DNA of 64,000 nucleotides from Drosophila persimilis (Eukaryota > Arthropoda > Insecta > Diptera > Drosophilidae), in NCBI RefSeq assembly GCF_003286085.1, contig NW_020825294.1, forward strand, positions 14,282,501 to 14,346,500. The letters run 5' to 3'. Numbering within the stretch: position 1 is the first letter of the stretch; every line of letters begins with the position of its first letter. Of the stretch, positions 10,836-21,739 are shown in pieces. The notes beneath the pieces are model-generated. The model saw nothing but the letters and a program-made list of their open reading frames with translations, searched no databases and was not told the origin of the DNA. The translations under genes were made by a program, and so were the position numbers.

Positions 10836-12539
10836 CTAGCGATGAATGTGCCAAGACGACCTCCAACTAACCTCCAACCGCGAACTAATAGAACTGGATT
10901 TCATGACTTGACCATTGCGCCGAATCTCCTTTATGTCCATCCACAAATTTGCCAGCTGAATGTGTTGAATTAGAAGAAGCGTTCCTTGCCGAATATCAGA
11001 AACGGTGAGTCCTGGATGCCTAAGACGATGCATAAATTTATGCATGTAGGCGAATGTGCGCTGCATGCGAAAGAATGAATTCGCAAATTTGCATCCGGAC
11101 GTGAGATCGGGATGTGGAGACGTGAAGCTCTTGCGAAGCTCCAAAGTTGCTATGTTGTTAGCAGGAGATACAGGCCACTTATCCTTGGAGCGTAACAAAA
11201 AGGATGGGCCGTGAAACCATAGCTCTGACTGGATAAGATGGTTGGGGAGCGAGCCTCTCGAGAGAATATCAGCAGGATTTAAAGATGTGGGAACATAGCG
11301 CCATTCCATGGCTGCCGTCAACTCCTGAATTGAGGCCACTCGATTTGCCACGAAAACTTGAAATTTAGCTGGCTCGTCCCTAATCCAAGATAATGCTGTT
11401 GACGAATCCGACCAGCAATAGAACCGACCTGTAAAGATTCCCATGTCTGTTACATTCTGCATGATTTTCGCAAGCAAATGGGCTCCACTTAATTTCAGCT
11501 TAGGAATCGATATAGTCTTTAGCGGCGCCACTCGCGACTTTGTCCACTCCCTGGACACGACATACACGCAAGCGCCATATGCTTCTAAGCTGGCATCACA
11601 GAATCCGTGAACTTCTGTAGCCACACTAGAACGAAGAACCAAGCGAGGAAATGAGATCCGAGAAATGCTTGCCAAACTATTTCTCAAGTCCATCCAAGTT
11701 GAATGCAACGCTGAGGGTAGGCTTTCATCCCAATCCAAATTTTCTCTCCAAAGCTGCTGAAGGAAGATTTTGCACCTGACAATGACTGGATTTATCAATC
11801 CAAGAGGGTCGTAGAACCGCGTAATCGTAGATAAAACCGACCGCTTTGATGGCTTTGAGTTTGTGTCCAGTGCGGACAAGGCAAAAAGCAGCTGATCCGA
11901 AGCAGGACCCCACGCTAAGCCGAGAGTTTTGTCTATGTCGCTTCCATCATTAAACTTTAGGAACTTCTCTATGTCATCTTCAGGGGTTCCCTCAAGTACT
12001 TCCTGGTGACTGAAGCACCATTTCCTAAGTCTAAAATTACCACGGGTCAGTAAAGCTGATGTTTGGTGCATCTTGTACATGAACTGTGCGACCGAATTAC
12101 CGCCCGAAATAAGGTCATCCACGTAAAACTCCTGCCGCAGAGCAGCTGAGCCAAGAGGGTAGGACTCACCCTCGTCGATGGCCAGCTGGCGCATTGTGCG
12201 GACCGCTAAAAATGATGCAGCCCTCGTCCCGTATGTGACGGTGTCTAATGTGTAGACTTGAACCTCGGACTCGATGGAATCTCGCCATAGGATGCACTGA
12301 TACAAATTGTCGGGTGGAGACGCTCGTACGCAGCGGTACATTTTACAAATGTCCCCAGTGAGAGCGACTGGATATATTCGAAAGCGAATCAATATGTTAA
12401 ACAATGCAGGCTGAATAACAGGGCCTGTCATCATCACATCATTTAGAGAATATCCAGTTGATGTAGCTGCGGATCCATCGAAAACGACACGGAGTTTTGT
12501 CGTCGTACTGTCCTCCTTTGGGACACAGTGATGAGGCAA
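10836..12539 (-). CDS. BEL-A reverse transcriptase and RNase H
   Basis: This is a 567-codon open frame with PHHCVPKEDSTTTKLRVVFD at its start, ALTGDICKMYRCV (first palm Asp) and the catalytic block FYVDDLISGG. RNase H follows with HGFCDASLEAYGACVYV, LSGAHLLAKI, CWSDSSTALSWI and NPADILSRG. Motif order is typical of BEL/Pao pol. The final 20 or so residues run out of frame. It is the best-preserved ORF in intron 1, but gag, protease and integrase around it are broken. Confidence 0.85.
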   Translation of the reverse strand: MPHHCVPKEDSTTTKLRVVFDGSAATSTGYSLNDVMMTGPVIQPALFNILIRFRIYPVALTGDICKMYRCVRASPPDNLYQCILWRDSIESEVQVYTLDTVTYGTRAASFLAVRTMRQLAIDEGESYPLGSAALRQEFYVDDLISGGNSVAQFMYKMHQTSALLTRGNFRLRKWCFSHQEVLEGTPEDDIEKFLKFNDGSDIDKTLGLAWGPASDQLLFALSALDTNSKPSKRSVLSTITRFYDPLGLINPVIVRCKIFLQQLWRENLDWDESLPSALHSTWMDLRNSLASISRISFPRLVLRSSVATEVHGFCDASLEAYGACVYVVSREWTKSRVAPLKTISIPKLKLSGAHLLAKIMQNVTDMGIFTGRFYCWSDSSTALSWIRDEPAKFQVFVANRVASIQELTAAMEWRYVPTSLNPADILSRGSLPNHLIQSELWFHGPSFLLRSKDKWPVSPANNIATLELRKSFTSPHPDLTSGCKFANSFFRMQRTFAYMHKFMHRLRHPGLTVSDIRQGTLLLIQHIQLANLWMDIKEIRRNGQVMKSSSISSRLEVSWRSSWHIHR

Positions 12540-12780
12540 GAAATATTTGCAGAGGCTACGGGAATCAGGGAATCATAAAGGCGGAATACCGCTCCTTGAG
12601 TGTAGGATTACGCTCCAGTTTTCGCTCCAGACTGATGAACCGTCGATAAGCCTGAGCATTAGATTCTCCTAAACGATCAGTATTGTTATTTAGTGGCACA
12701 CGAACTGCATACTCCCCGGATGGCAACCGTGAAAGGTGGCTTACGAAATGTGCTTCACAATCGTCTTCTTCTTTGGTATT

Positions 12781-13188
12781 CTACCCAGCCTCCACACAAT
12801 TCTCGACTTCCCAAAATATACGAAGTGTTTTATCCAACCTTGCTTCCATCTCAGCTATCGAATCTGGACAATTGTGCGTGGCCAAAAGCGCCGAGCTTGG
12901 TACCTTCTGTCCACCGCCAGATACGATCCACCCAAGCCGGGACTTTTGCAGAAGAGGCAGTCCATCGGTGAGTTTGATTTGCCCTACGCAGAGGAGATCA
13001 TAAAAAACGCTCGCACCAATGAGAAGATCAACCCGTTGAGGATTGAAAAATGCAGGATCAGCGAGCTGAATGTTAGATGGAATACTCCAATCGGATACAT
13101 TTATTGTCATACTTGGTTGAGAATCGGTAATCGTGGGGGCGATGAGAGCAGTAAGCGTAGTTGTGTAAGCAGAGGTGCAAGAATGCAT
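12781..13188 (-). pseudogene. BEL-A protease (peptidase A17-like), C-terminal part
   Basis: VDLLIGASVFYDLLCVGQ, LPLLQKSRLGWIVSGG and the acidic run before RIFWEVEN match the region after the catalytic Asp in BEL/Pao proteases. The N-terminal part lies upstream in a different frame. Plus-strand ORFs covering the same DNA are antisense shadows. Confidence 0.7.
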
Positions 13189-13347
13189 ACAAATGCTTAT
13201 GGTGGATCATTCAGTAGAAACGCTGGTATCGCCCAGCCCAGACACAATTGCAGACGATTGAGTTCTCCTAAGCTGAAGCTGCTGGGCGAACCTGGATGTG
13301 ACGAGATGCAGCTGCGATCCTGAATCTAAGATGGCACGACAAGGAAC

Positions 13348-14625
13348 TTAAACGCCAGACCGATTCTTCACGAGAACCACGGCTGTAGCCAGAAGCACGA
13401 CATCAGAGTGAAGAAAAGAGTGTCCGGAAAGAGTGTCCGGTTGAACGGCCAGATCGGGAGGAGTAATACCTGGGCAGCTTTGTGTTGTGGGCTGTATACT
13501 ATCGAAGTGCAACAAACTATGATGCCTACCGCCGCATACTCGACATTTTCCACTATTGCATGCGCGGGTCCGGTGCCCCGGTTTTAGGCAATTGAAGCAT
13601 AGGGAAAGCTTCTTCACTTCTTTGTGGCGCAGCAACGGTGAGAGATTTCCAAATATCTTGCACGAGTATATTCCATGGCCCGCTTCCATGGGACGCATAC
13701 AGACGGGTCGGCGGAAGAGTTGGAAGCTACAAACGTTTTCTTAACCTGCGTATAGGAATGGTTTTTTCCCACCTGATCGCTACTAGCGTGTGTCGCTGTA
13801 GCATATTCCAATTGCTCCATTTTCCGGCAGCGTTGCTGCAAGACTTCGAAGAATTCCTCTGCGGTAGGTATAGCATCCGACAATGTGTGCTCCTCCCACT
13901 TGGTTTGCGTCTTCGAATCCAATTTCTGCAGCAGCATGTTGATGACCATGAATCCTGAAATTTCCTCAGCAGTTCCCAATGTCTGCAACGCTCGCATGTG
14001 TTAATTGACTGCATCCGAAAACTCCCGAAGTCTTTTATCAGAATCTTTTAGCGAGTCTACCCAAGAATCTTCTTGATGGGTGCCTGGAAAACAAGTCTTT
14101 TCTTATTAAAGCGTTTATTAAGTATATCCAGAGCCGCACGATAATTGGCACTGGAGAGCTCCAACTATCGAACCGAATCCAAAGCCGCATCAGCGAGACG
14201 AGCGAATGTGCTGCAATTTCTCGATGTCACTGATGTCTGCATCCGCTTCAATCACCGATTTGAACATTGCCATAAAATCCGAAAACTCGACGTATCCACC
14301 AGAAAACTTAGGCACCTTTAGCTCAGGAAGTCGCTGCTTGTGATCCATGATGATGGTACTATGTCCGGAATGGTTTGACAGAGCCGTTGAATGAGCAGCG
14401 GTGTGTGACTGGCTTACTTCAACAGCAGCCAGCAATTCAGCTTTCAACGATATGAAAAAAAGTATCAAAGTTTTCACGCAGCTCACCCCCAATCTCGTTT
14501 TGATCGAGAGCCTCCAAATCATTATGGGCCTTATTGAATTCCTCTCGAATTTCTGCCAACATATCAAGGCGCACCTCGACTTCCGCGGCGGTCAACTTAT
14601 CGATGACTTTTACGCTTATACAGAC
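13348..14625 (-). pseudogene. BEL-A gag
   Basis: Three frames together give a BEL/Pao gag. The N-terminal helical region (VIDKLTAAEVEVRLDML) leads to the DUF1759-type segment with LPELKVPKFSGGYVEFSDFM. A middle part contains MLLQKLDSKTQTKWEEHTL. C-terminal zinc knuckles follow: LCFNCLKPGHRTRAC and CRVCGGRHHSLLH. At least two frame breaks are present. The second knuckle is the shorter CxxC-x3-HH form common in this group. Confidence 0.75.
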
Positions 14626-15308
14626 TCAGTCTGGAATTAGCCACCACAATATTTCCGCCCGCGCCTGTATTCGGATCGTTGTCCATGTTAGCCGTTGTGC
14701 AATTCGACACAACAACGGAAAATGAAATACTGCTTCAGCGACGATGTATAGACGCGAGAGCGAGAATGCAAGACACGAAAAGTCAAGAACCGCGGCTACA
14801 GCTGCGCAGTGAATGAGAGATTCGACGCTTAAAGTCCCGGAATTTGTATATAAATATTCCAGCCGCACTCTCACTGAATTTGCACTTTAAACTGTTTTTC
14901 AACGTGCACCCAAATGTATTTGTTAGTAGTTAAACTACCCAACAACAAAATATTGTATAATAAATAAGTATTTTTGACGGAACGCGATTAAGCAATGGTT
15001 TTATATCATACGTATTTAACAGCCAGAAGGAAGGAATATATTAATAAGCGAAAACATGTCATACACTAAAGACTAAAGCAACCGGACTTTGTATGCAGAC
15101 GGTAGTATGCAGACTAGTATGATATTCCATTAAATCAATAGTATCTAAAATGTTTGACAGAGTTGCTGTCCCAGTGTGGCTTATCAGTAAAATCTGATGT
15201 TCACGAAATAATTCTCTAAGTAAAGTTCTAACTCAATGCTTCGGCCATAGATACTTTTGTCTACAGTTTTATTTATTTATATTAATGAATTATTATTTAT
15301 TCTTATAG

Positions 15309-15506
15309 AGCTGGATGGAAAAAATGAAAGAAATTGTAGTAATTTGCTATCAATTTCACAAAAGCTTATTTTTATTACGATTTTGTAATGATTTAGCTGC
15401 ATATGAACATGCAAGCTTAAGATTTATAAACAATTATAATTCAACAACCTCGCTATATGATAGAAGAAACAACAAATTGTTGGTAACATTTCGGAATGAA
15501 AACATG
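15309..15506 (+). CDS. NRF-1/Erect-wing-like gene, coding exon 2
   Basis: This phase 0-0 exon of 66 codons begins SWMEKMKEIVVICYQFH and continues LLRFCNDLAAYEHASL, YNSTTSLYDRRNNKLLVTF and RNENM. The W-x-K-M-K-E-IV-x2-CY-x2-H segment aligns with W-T-Q-A-L-R-x-IV-x2-CY-x2-H at the end of the NRF-1 DNA-binding domain, directly after the WWPE segment supplied by exon 1. Acceptor TTATTCTTATAG|AGC and donor ATG|GTAAGT are both canonical. Downstream of the domain I see no other known motif. Confidence 0.8.
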
Positions 15507-16079
15507 GTAAGTACATATATTAAACGATTTTTAATTAATTTTTTTACGTATTTTTACATGTTTAAGGTTTGCTTAATCGTCCGTCCACTAGCTTCCGTTA
15601 TACAGTGCCGCTTTGTGAATAGGTTTTAGGACACGTACTTATAAGAAATTTTATTGTAGTTTTTTGTCGACCCTATTCAGTTCAGCGCCACTGCTATTAT
15701 ATGAATTTTACCTTAAGTGAGTTAGATTCAGAGAACTGAAGCGGTTTTTATAGCCGAGTATTATGTAGTATTTTGTTTTTATACAATTTCACATTATATT
15801 TATACATTTTCGATAAGAAAGAATCCCTATTTCAATATACACTCATGAGAATATTAATAGGTACACGTTGAAAGTTTTTAATAATAATTAGTTTTATCGG
15901 ACTTGAAGTGTTTATATTGATATAAATAAATATTATATATATACCCATATAATATATATATATTTTCTAGCTTTCTATATTTCCTTGTCATTCATTTAGT
16001 CACTAATTTTACAGTGGGAGAAGTTCGATTGGCACTTAGTCTCTTCGGGCCGTTGCCAAATGAATGAAATGTATGTATG

Positions 16080-16560
16080 TTTGGTTAATTTAAGGACCCA
16101 TTAAAGTCTTGAACTATTCATATAAGTCAGACCCATTCAGCAGTAGACGACTACAACAACGGCTTCCAGGAAGAAAAGCAAGAACGGTCCCACTTATGCG
16201 CCAAAAAAAATATAACTATCAGGCAAACTTTTGGAAAAGATCCCAAAGACTGCGCAGGAAGCGCTGGATAGAAAATGTGGAGAAGGAAATACCCTAAAGG
16301 AAAGAAATTTAATCCATGTTTCAGAAAAAAAACTGTCAAACTATAACTGGGTATTTCAAAAAGAAAACGACCCAAAGCACACATCAAAGCTTTTGACCAA
16401 ATCTTTTAAGGAAGAACAAAATTTACATTTTCAATCTCGCGACTTAAATGCAATCGAAAACTTTTGGGGAGATTTAACAAAATTATTAGCCAATTATTAT
16501 TATTATTTTCAATTTTAAATATGCAATAATTATGGAGGGCGTCCAAAAATTGTAGTATAA
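16080..16560 (+). pseudogene. Tc1-family transposase remnant (Bari-like?)
   Basis: Fragments SSRRLQQRLPGRKARTVPL (N-terminal helix-turn-helix region), NWVFQKENDPKHTSKLL (second Asp block) and SRDLNAIENFWGDL (Glu block) occur in order, with the central region deleted and frames broken. The NDPKHTS and IENFWG wording recalls Bari-type elements. It belongs to a different subfamily from the copies at 1-967. Terminal repeats were not identified. Confidence 0.7.
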
Positions 16561-16989
16561 GCCACCTATAGAAACCCGCCAAACGCTTCTTAAAAGTATG
16601 CCAAAAATGAATATTAGGCTAAAAACAGAATAAATAAATAAAAGAAATAAATAGTGCTGGACACACTTAATATAAACTTGTAAATACTAATTAAGAAAAA
16701 CAAAAAAACAATAATCAGTTAAAAAATTTGATTCATAACAACCTTTAATTTGTACCTCTTATTTTGATAAGCCTGATATTTACTGAGAAGTAAAATTGGA
16801 TCTATTTTGTTTTATAACATTATCCTATAATATAAACAAGTTTATTTTATTGAAAACAAACAATTAAAGAATACGTGAGAACTAATTTTAAGTTTAAAAT
16901 ATTGAAAATATTGAATAAAACTGTTATTGTTATGTTAAAGCCTACGTAGGTGTGTACCTATTATTATGATCATGTGTGTAGCACTGTCC

Positions 16990-17505
16990 TTCCGTATGTT
17001 TGCTTTTCTGCAGCTGATACTCAAAGACTATAAGGATATATTAATTTTATAATGGATTTGAATTTTTGTAACACTCAGAAAGAAGCGTTTCCAACTCCAT
17101 AAAGTATACATGTTCTTGAGCTGAGTCAAAAAGCTATCTCTGTCTGTCCGTCTATGCGTTCCGATGAGCACCTATCTCTCAAAGACTATAAGAGCTAGAG
17201 CAAACAATTGTTGTATCCGGGCTCCTGTGATATCACACTGTAACAAGCTTATTTAAATATTTCGCCCAGCACTTACAAAAGACTAACTGATCTAACTAAT
17301 CTGTGATATAAAAACAGAGTTAAAGGGAATGCCCATGTCTACCAGATTGTTGAATCTAGACAAGATCAGATTATTATTATTATAGCCACACGGAACAAAT
17401 GAAACTGCAGTGGCTACGCAACGCCTTCCACGCGCTTACTCATTCTCTTTCTTTCACACACATAGTTATCGTGTAATGTGCACGCTTACTGAGTATCGGA
17501 TGTAA
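16990..17505 (+). repeat. Degraded DINE-like repeat, internally deleted
   Basis: CTGATACTCAAAGACT, CAGAAAGAAGCGTTTCCAACTCC, TATCTCTGTCTGTCCGTC and ACTATAAGAGCTAGAGCAA match the 5' half of the family. GCCCATGTCTACCAGATTG, CAGTGGCTACGCAACGC and CTTACTGAGTATCGG match the 3' half. The central part is missing. Confidence 0.6.
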
Positions 17506-18226
17506 AATTTAATACAATTTTACCACAAACTCTATTAAACTATTATTAAACTAAAAAAAAAATCACCTAAAATTTAACCAATCTCGGCCAACGGCATATA
17601 TTATTATATATTAGAGGTTTATTATAACGTGCGTCAGATGCCTCCGTGGATATAATACAAAACAACCCGAATTGTTTTACATTTAATAACTTGAAAAATT
17701 ATCATTTAACATTTAATTTATTAATAACAAAAAATTGTATACCCAATTTGCAGATTGTGCAAATTTGTAACCCAAGATCAAAATCCATTTCTGTTTTTAG
17801 TAATATTGGAGGCCAATGAGCTTTCTCGGCGGCTCTGATTCCACATTTACGAAAAATATTTCTCCGAATTAGATTTCAATTTAGGGATTTATTGTTCAAT
17901 GTTTTAATGCTTACAGTTAGAGTACGTGGCCGTGAACTGGTGTGTAAAAATGTAAGACAATGCGAAACGTTGCTGCATACGTTCGATTGTCAGTTTTTGT
18001 TGTTTCTGTATATTGGACTGGACCACTTAATTGATATTACTCACTTATTAAATTTTCAAAGGTCGCAGCCAGAGCAGCTGTTTGAAAATTTTGAGAATTT
18101 ATTTGAATAATGGATTGATTGTCAATAATTTACAAAGTCAGTATTTTGAGAAAAATACCGTTTAAAAACCATAAATTTTTATCTTGATATTATAAAAAGA
18201 ATATAAAATATAATAGATATAAAAAC

Positions 18227-19234
18227 AACGAGGGGGAACGTTGTGAGTTGCTGCGGACACCGCAACTCTACAGTTATACCCGATACTAAGTCAGTATGGC
18301 TCTCCTCCGGCAGACGCCGCTAATATTAAGCGACACGACAAAGAGTGCGTGCGAGAGAGACAGAAAATCAGTCTGAGCGTGACGTCGGGCGCTGCGTAGC
18401 CACTGCAAATTGATTTCTTGCTTTAGGCTACAAAAATGATCCGATCTGATCCAGATTCAGCAATCTGATAGATATGGTCATTATCTATGATTTTGCGTTT
18501 TTAGTTTTCTCGAATCTGCAATATTGTGGATGCAACAGATTTTCGTCCTTTGTGTGGGCGGAAGGGGGTGGCGCTAAATTCTGAGATATACGTTTTATAG
18601 TGAGATCTAACAGAAGTGCGGATACCAAATTTGGTTACTCTAGCCTTTATAGTCTCTGAGATTTGTGGATGCCCCAGATTTTCGTCCTTTTTTGCGGCGG
18701 AAGGGGGTGTGGCGAAATTTGGACACGAAACGGTCAAGGTCCGATATCACAGGAGTGTGGATACCAAATTTGGTTGCTCTGGCTCTTATAGGTTCTGAGA
18801 TCCTTGAACTCATATTTTGCAATTGGCAAAACCGACCATGAAACCTGTGCGTTAGAGAGAGACAGAGCGAGAAAGAATGAAATTGTTTTCTTGATTCTGG
18901 CTATAATAATTATACGATCTGGTTGAGATTTTACACTCTAAAACATATGGTCATCCTCTACGATTCTGCGTTTTTGGTTTTATCGTATCTTTAAAAATGT
19001 GGATGCCGCAGATTTTCGTCCTTTGAGGGGCGGAAGTAGGCGGGGCAAAGTTTTAAGCACTAGGCGCTAATAGGGACGGACAGACAGACAGGGGTCAATC
19101 GACTCGGCTATTGATGCTGATCAAGAATATATATACTTTATGGGGTCGGAAACGCTTCCTTCTGGACGTTACACACATCCACTTTTACCACAAATCTAAT
19201 ATACCCCAATACTCATTTTGAGTACCGGGTATAA
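18227..19234 (-). mobile_element. DINE-1/Helitron-like element, copy 1 (near full length)
   Basis: The element begins AACGAGGGGGAACGTTGTGA, then a stem-loop (GTTGCTGCGGACACCGCAAC). An inverted subterminal motif follows (TTATACCCGATACT), and the body ends in its complement (AGTACCGGGTATAA). It encodes nothing; ORFs of 60-80 codons inside are incidental. Internal cassettes such as TTTCGTCCTTTGxGGxGGCGGAA recur three or four times. Subterminal inverted motifs plus an end hairpin without a transposase resemble DINE-1/SGM-type non-autonomous Helitron relatives. Confidence 0.75.
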
Positions 19235-19334
19235 AAAAGCTAGCATCAAAAATTTGTAGCAGAAAAAGTTTTCGTAATTTCGGAATTTTGTATGGCTTTA
19301 ACTTAATTAACTAAATTAATTTATTATATTTCAG

Positions 19335-19499
19335 TCATATGACAGACAGCAAAAAAATAGAAAATGCTTGTTACTTCAACAAAAAAATTTGACTACATCT
19401 ATTGATAATTTACAACATATGATGGTGGAACCACCACCTTTTGATATATATCTTTGCGACAATTGTGATGCCGAACTTTATTCTAAACAAGCTATATTG
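19335..19499 (+). CDS. NRF-1/Erect-wing-like gene, coding exon 3
   Basis: This phase 0-0 exon of 55 codons begins SYDRQQKNRKCLLLQQKNL and ends FDIYLCDNCDAELYSKQAIL, followed by donor GTAAGT. The CxxC pair lies 12 residues before a His and a Cys supplied by exon 4 (EHENICC), so the two exons together spell a C2HC zinc-finger-like motif. This supports the exon order across the 41.7 kb intron. Acceptor is TTATATTTCAG. Confidence 0.8.
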
Positions 19500-19774
19500 G
19501 TAAGTTTTTATTAACTATATTTACATATGATATAAGACTGTAGAACGATAACCATATCTACACTACTGGTTAAAATAATAAGTACATAGGTATCGTGCTA
19601 ATTTGTTATGAAACAGCTCGAATGCTTTTGAATGCATAGCTGTCAATTTTATATATTTTTAAAGGTTGCAGTCTTGCAAAACATTTGAATCAAAAATGTA
19701 CCCTTGTAAGCTTAAGTTTGTGCTGGATGTGTATTTTTGGTCTGCTCAAAGAGCATTGCACTGCTGAAGAAAAA

Positions 19775-20683
19775 AACGAGGGGGAACGTTGTGAGTTGCT
19801 GCGGACACCGCAACTCTACAGTTTTACCCGATACTAAGTCTGAATGGCTCTCCTCCGGCAGACGCCGCTAATATTAAGCGACACGACAAAGAGTGCGTGC
19901 GGACGGGGGTGGCGCTAAATTCTGAGATATACGTTTTATAGTGAGATCTAACAGAAGTGCGGATACCAAATTTGGTTACTCTAGCCTTAATAGTCTCTGA
20001 GATTTGTGGATGCCCCAGATTTTCGTCCTTTTTTGGGGCGGAAAAGGGTGTGGCGAAATTTGGACACGAAACGGTCAAGGTCCGATATCACAGGAGTGTG
20101 GATACCAAATTTGGTTGCTCTGGCTCTTATAGGTTCTGAAATCATTGAACTCATATTTTGCAATTGGCAAAACCGACCATGAAACCTGTGTGTTAGAGAG
20201 AGACAGAGCGAGAAAGAATGAAATTGTTTTCTTGATTCTGGCTATAATAATTATACGATCTGGTTCAGATTTTACACTCTAGAAGATATAGTCATCTCCT
20301 ACGATTCTGCCTTTTTAGTTTTCTCGTATCGTCGAAATTGTGGATGCCACAGATTTTCGCCCTTTGTGGGGACGGAAGTGGGCGGGGCAAAGTTTTGAAA
20401 TATTCTTGTAGCAGTGACATATCTTAGAAGTCTGGATCCAAAACATCGTTGCTCTAGCTCTTATAGTCTTTGAGGACTAGGCGCTGAAGGGGACGGACTG
20501 ACGGACAGACGGACGGACGGACACACGGACAGACAGACATGGCTCAATCGACTCGCCTATTGATTCTGATCAAGAATATATGTACTTTATGGGGTCGGAA
20601 ACGATTCCTTCTGTACGTTACACACATCAACTTTTACCACAAATCTAATATACCCCAATACTCATTTTGAGTATCGGGTATAA
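19775..20683 (-). mobile_element. DINE-1/Helitron-like element, copy 2
   Basis: It has the same family and orientation as 18227-19234, with both ends present (AACGAGGGGGAACG on the left, AGTATCGGGTATAA on the right). About 200 bp is deleted near 19900 (GAGTGCGTGCGG joined to ACGGGGGTGG). It otherwise retains the CAGACAGACGGACGGAC region near 20500. It lies 276 bp downstream of exon 3, so two copies flank that exon. Confidence 0.8.
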
Positions 20684-20934
20684 TAAGATTCTTAAAAAAA
20701 AAAATACGACAAATCTTTCGGTAAGTGTCTAGGACGGTATGATTTGTTCAGAACGCTTTAAAATAAAAAATGCTTACTGAAAATCTAGGATGAAAGCAAA
20801 CAAAAACCACAGACACATCATCAGCCTTTAAAAAAAGGTGCCGTTCATATCTTCCAAGGCTATTTCCGCTTAAATTGGCAATAAAATTTATGCTGGTTCG
20901 TCGTAAACTTCAATGTGCGGATTTATAGACGGAT

Positions 20935-21135
20935 AGACCGAAACAATCCCTTGCTCCGAGTTAATAATTTTAAGATGAGGCAACAATTTGCAAAAATTCA
21001 TTTGGCATGGTATGGAACAGATGGGTCTAAAACAGTGGAATAATATATTATGGAGCGACGAAACCAAAAAAAATCTTTTTGGTAATAACTCAAGAAGATA
21101 TGTACTACACCCAAATGTAAAGAATTCAACGTCCA
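20935..21135 (+). pseudogene. Tc1-family transposase fragment
   Basis: MRQQFAKIHLAWYG in one frame, then QWNNILWSDETKKNLFG and RRYVLHP in another, match the first catalytic Asp block (LWSDE) of Tc1-type transposases. No termini were found. It abuts a LOA 5' fragment. Confidence 0.65.
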
Positions 21136-21167
21136 GTCCAATACCTCTATCATTGGCCCTAGCTTAC

Positions 21168-21285
21168 GCTAGACCATTGTCTTAGCTCGACACTGCAAGC
21201 GACAGTGTATTACTCTTGTCCGGGATAATGCAGTGTCCATTGCACAGCCACCACCCTCGTGGAGGGTTCAGCTAGAGGACTTTCG
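21168..21285 (-). repeat. LOA-like LINE, isolated 5'-end fragment
   Basis: CGACACTGCAAGCGACAGTG, TTGTCCGGGATAATGCAGTGTCC and ACCCTCGTGGAGGGTTCAGCTAGAGGA match the 5' end of the LOA-like element at 46190-46318. Compared with that copy it lacks 17 bp, removing most of the left arm of the hairpin. Confidence 0.75.
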
Positions 21286-21430
21286 TCGGGGAGGAAAGGG
21301 GCGTGGCAAAATGTTGAAATGCACTTGCAACAGTGTGATATCGCAGGAGTCTAGATACAAAATTGAGCTTTTCTAGCTTTTATAGTTTCTGAGATCTAGG
21401 CGCTCATAGAGACGGAGGGACGGCACAGAT
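21286..21430 (-). repeat. Degraded DINE-like repeat fragment
   Basis: GGGCGTGGCAAAATGTTGAAAT, GTGATATCGCAGGAGTCTAGAT and CTTTTATAGTTTCTGAGATCTAGGCGCTCATAGAGACGG follow the minus-strand order of the family. Confidence 0.6.
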
Positions 21431-21739
21431 ACTATCCGAAAACCTCCTCCAGATGTCCTCGTACGGCGAATATTCATGCGGGTTGAAGAAAGATATTGCA
21501 ACTTTTCACTTCCGGTGAGAGTGACGATCTAACGCCTCTGGTAGTCTATTCCGTTTTTCTCGGGACTCAACATCTAACTCTAACTAATATTAGCTTCTAC
21601 TTAATTTTAACTGTTACGTCTGTTGCTGTTACCGGTTTCGGCCTGAACTGCATCTTCGATCTTTTTATTTGCCATTTCCTTGTGCGATGCGTTTGTCTCA
21701 CGTACCCATACCCGTTGGCACCGTTTTCTCATATAGGTA

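Larger units (their letters stand above)
9906..14930 (-). mobile_element. BEL/Pao LTR retrotransposon BEL-A, lacking a 3' LTR
   Basis: The domain order on the minus strand is gag (about 14625 to 13348), protease, RT-RNase H and integrase (to 10014), as in BEL/Pao elements. The 3' end is cut at the junction with the LOA-like copy near 9906, so no 3' LTR is present. The 5' boundary and LTR could not be fixed; about 14640-14930 is the candidate region. Several frameshifts lie in gag and protease, but the RT-RNase H frame is still open over 567 codons. It lies in intron 1, antisense to the host gene. Confidence 0.8.
3863..15308 (+). other. Intron 1 of the NRF-1-like gene (11.4 kb)
   Basis: The donor is GTAAAT at 3863 and the acceptor TTATTCTTATAG ends at 15308. 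The intron holds a fold-back element, a decayed LINE, several degraded DINE-like fragments, a LOA-like LINE fragment and the BEL-A retrotransposon, the retroelements being antisense to the gene. Stretches 3863-4190, 5700-6690, 7400-8180 and 14930-15308 show nothing recognisable beyond AT-rich DNA. Confidence 0.75.
15507..19334 (+). other. Intron 2 of the NRF-1-like gene (3.8 kb)
   Basis: The donor is GTAAGT at 15507; the acceptor TTATATTTCAG ends at 19334. The intron contains a Tc1 remnant, a degraded DINE-like fragment and a near-complete DINE-like copy only about 100 bp from exon 3. Stretches 15507-16075, 16560-16985 and 17510-18226 hold nothing I recognise. Confidence 0.75.

Noticed and set aside
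12683..13323. Plus-strand ORFs up to 195 codons
   Set aside because: Antisense shadows of the BEL-A protease and gag.
17892..18110. Possible extra exon or small gene (72 codons)
   Set aside because: The segment between an acceptor-like CTTACAG and a GTAAGA would be 35 nt and break the phase-0 joins; the ORF has no recognisable motif.
18501..20139. Repeated 60-80 codon ORFs with IPNLVTLAFIVSEICGCPRF-like translations
   Set aside because: They are translations of the non-coding DINE-like element and recur wherever it occurs.
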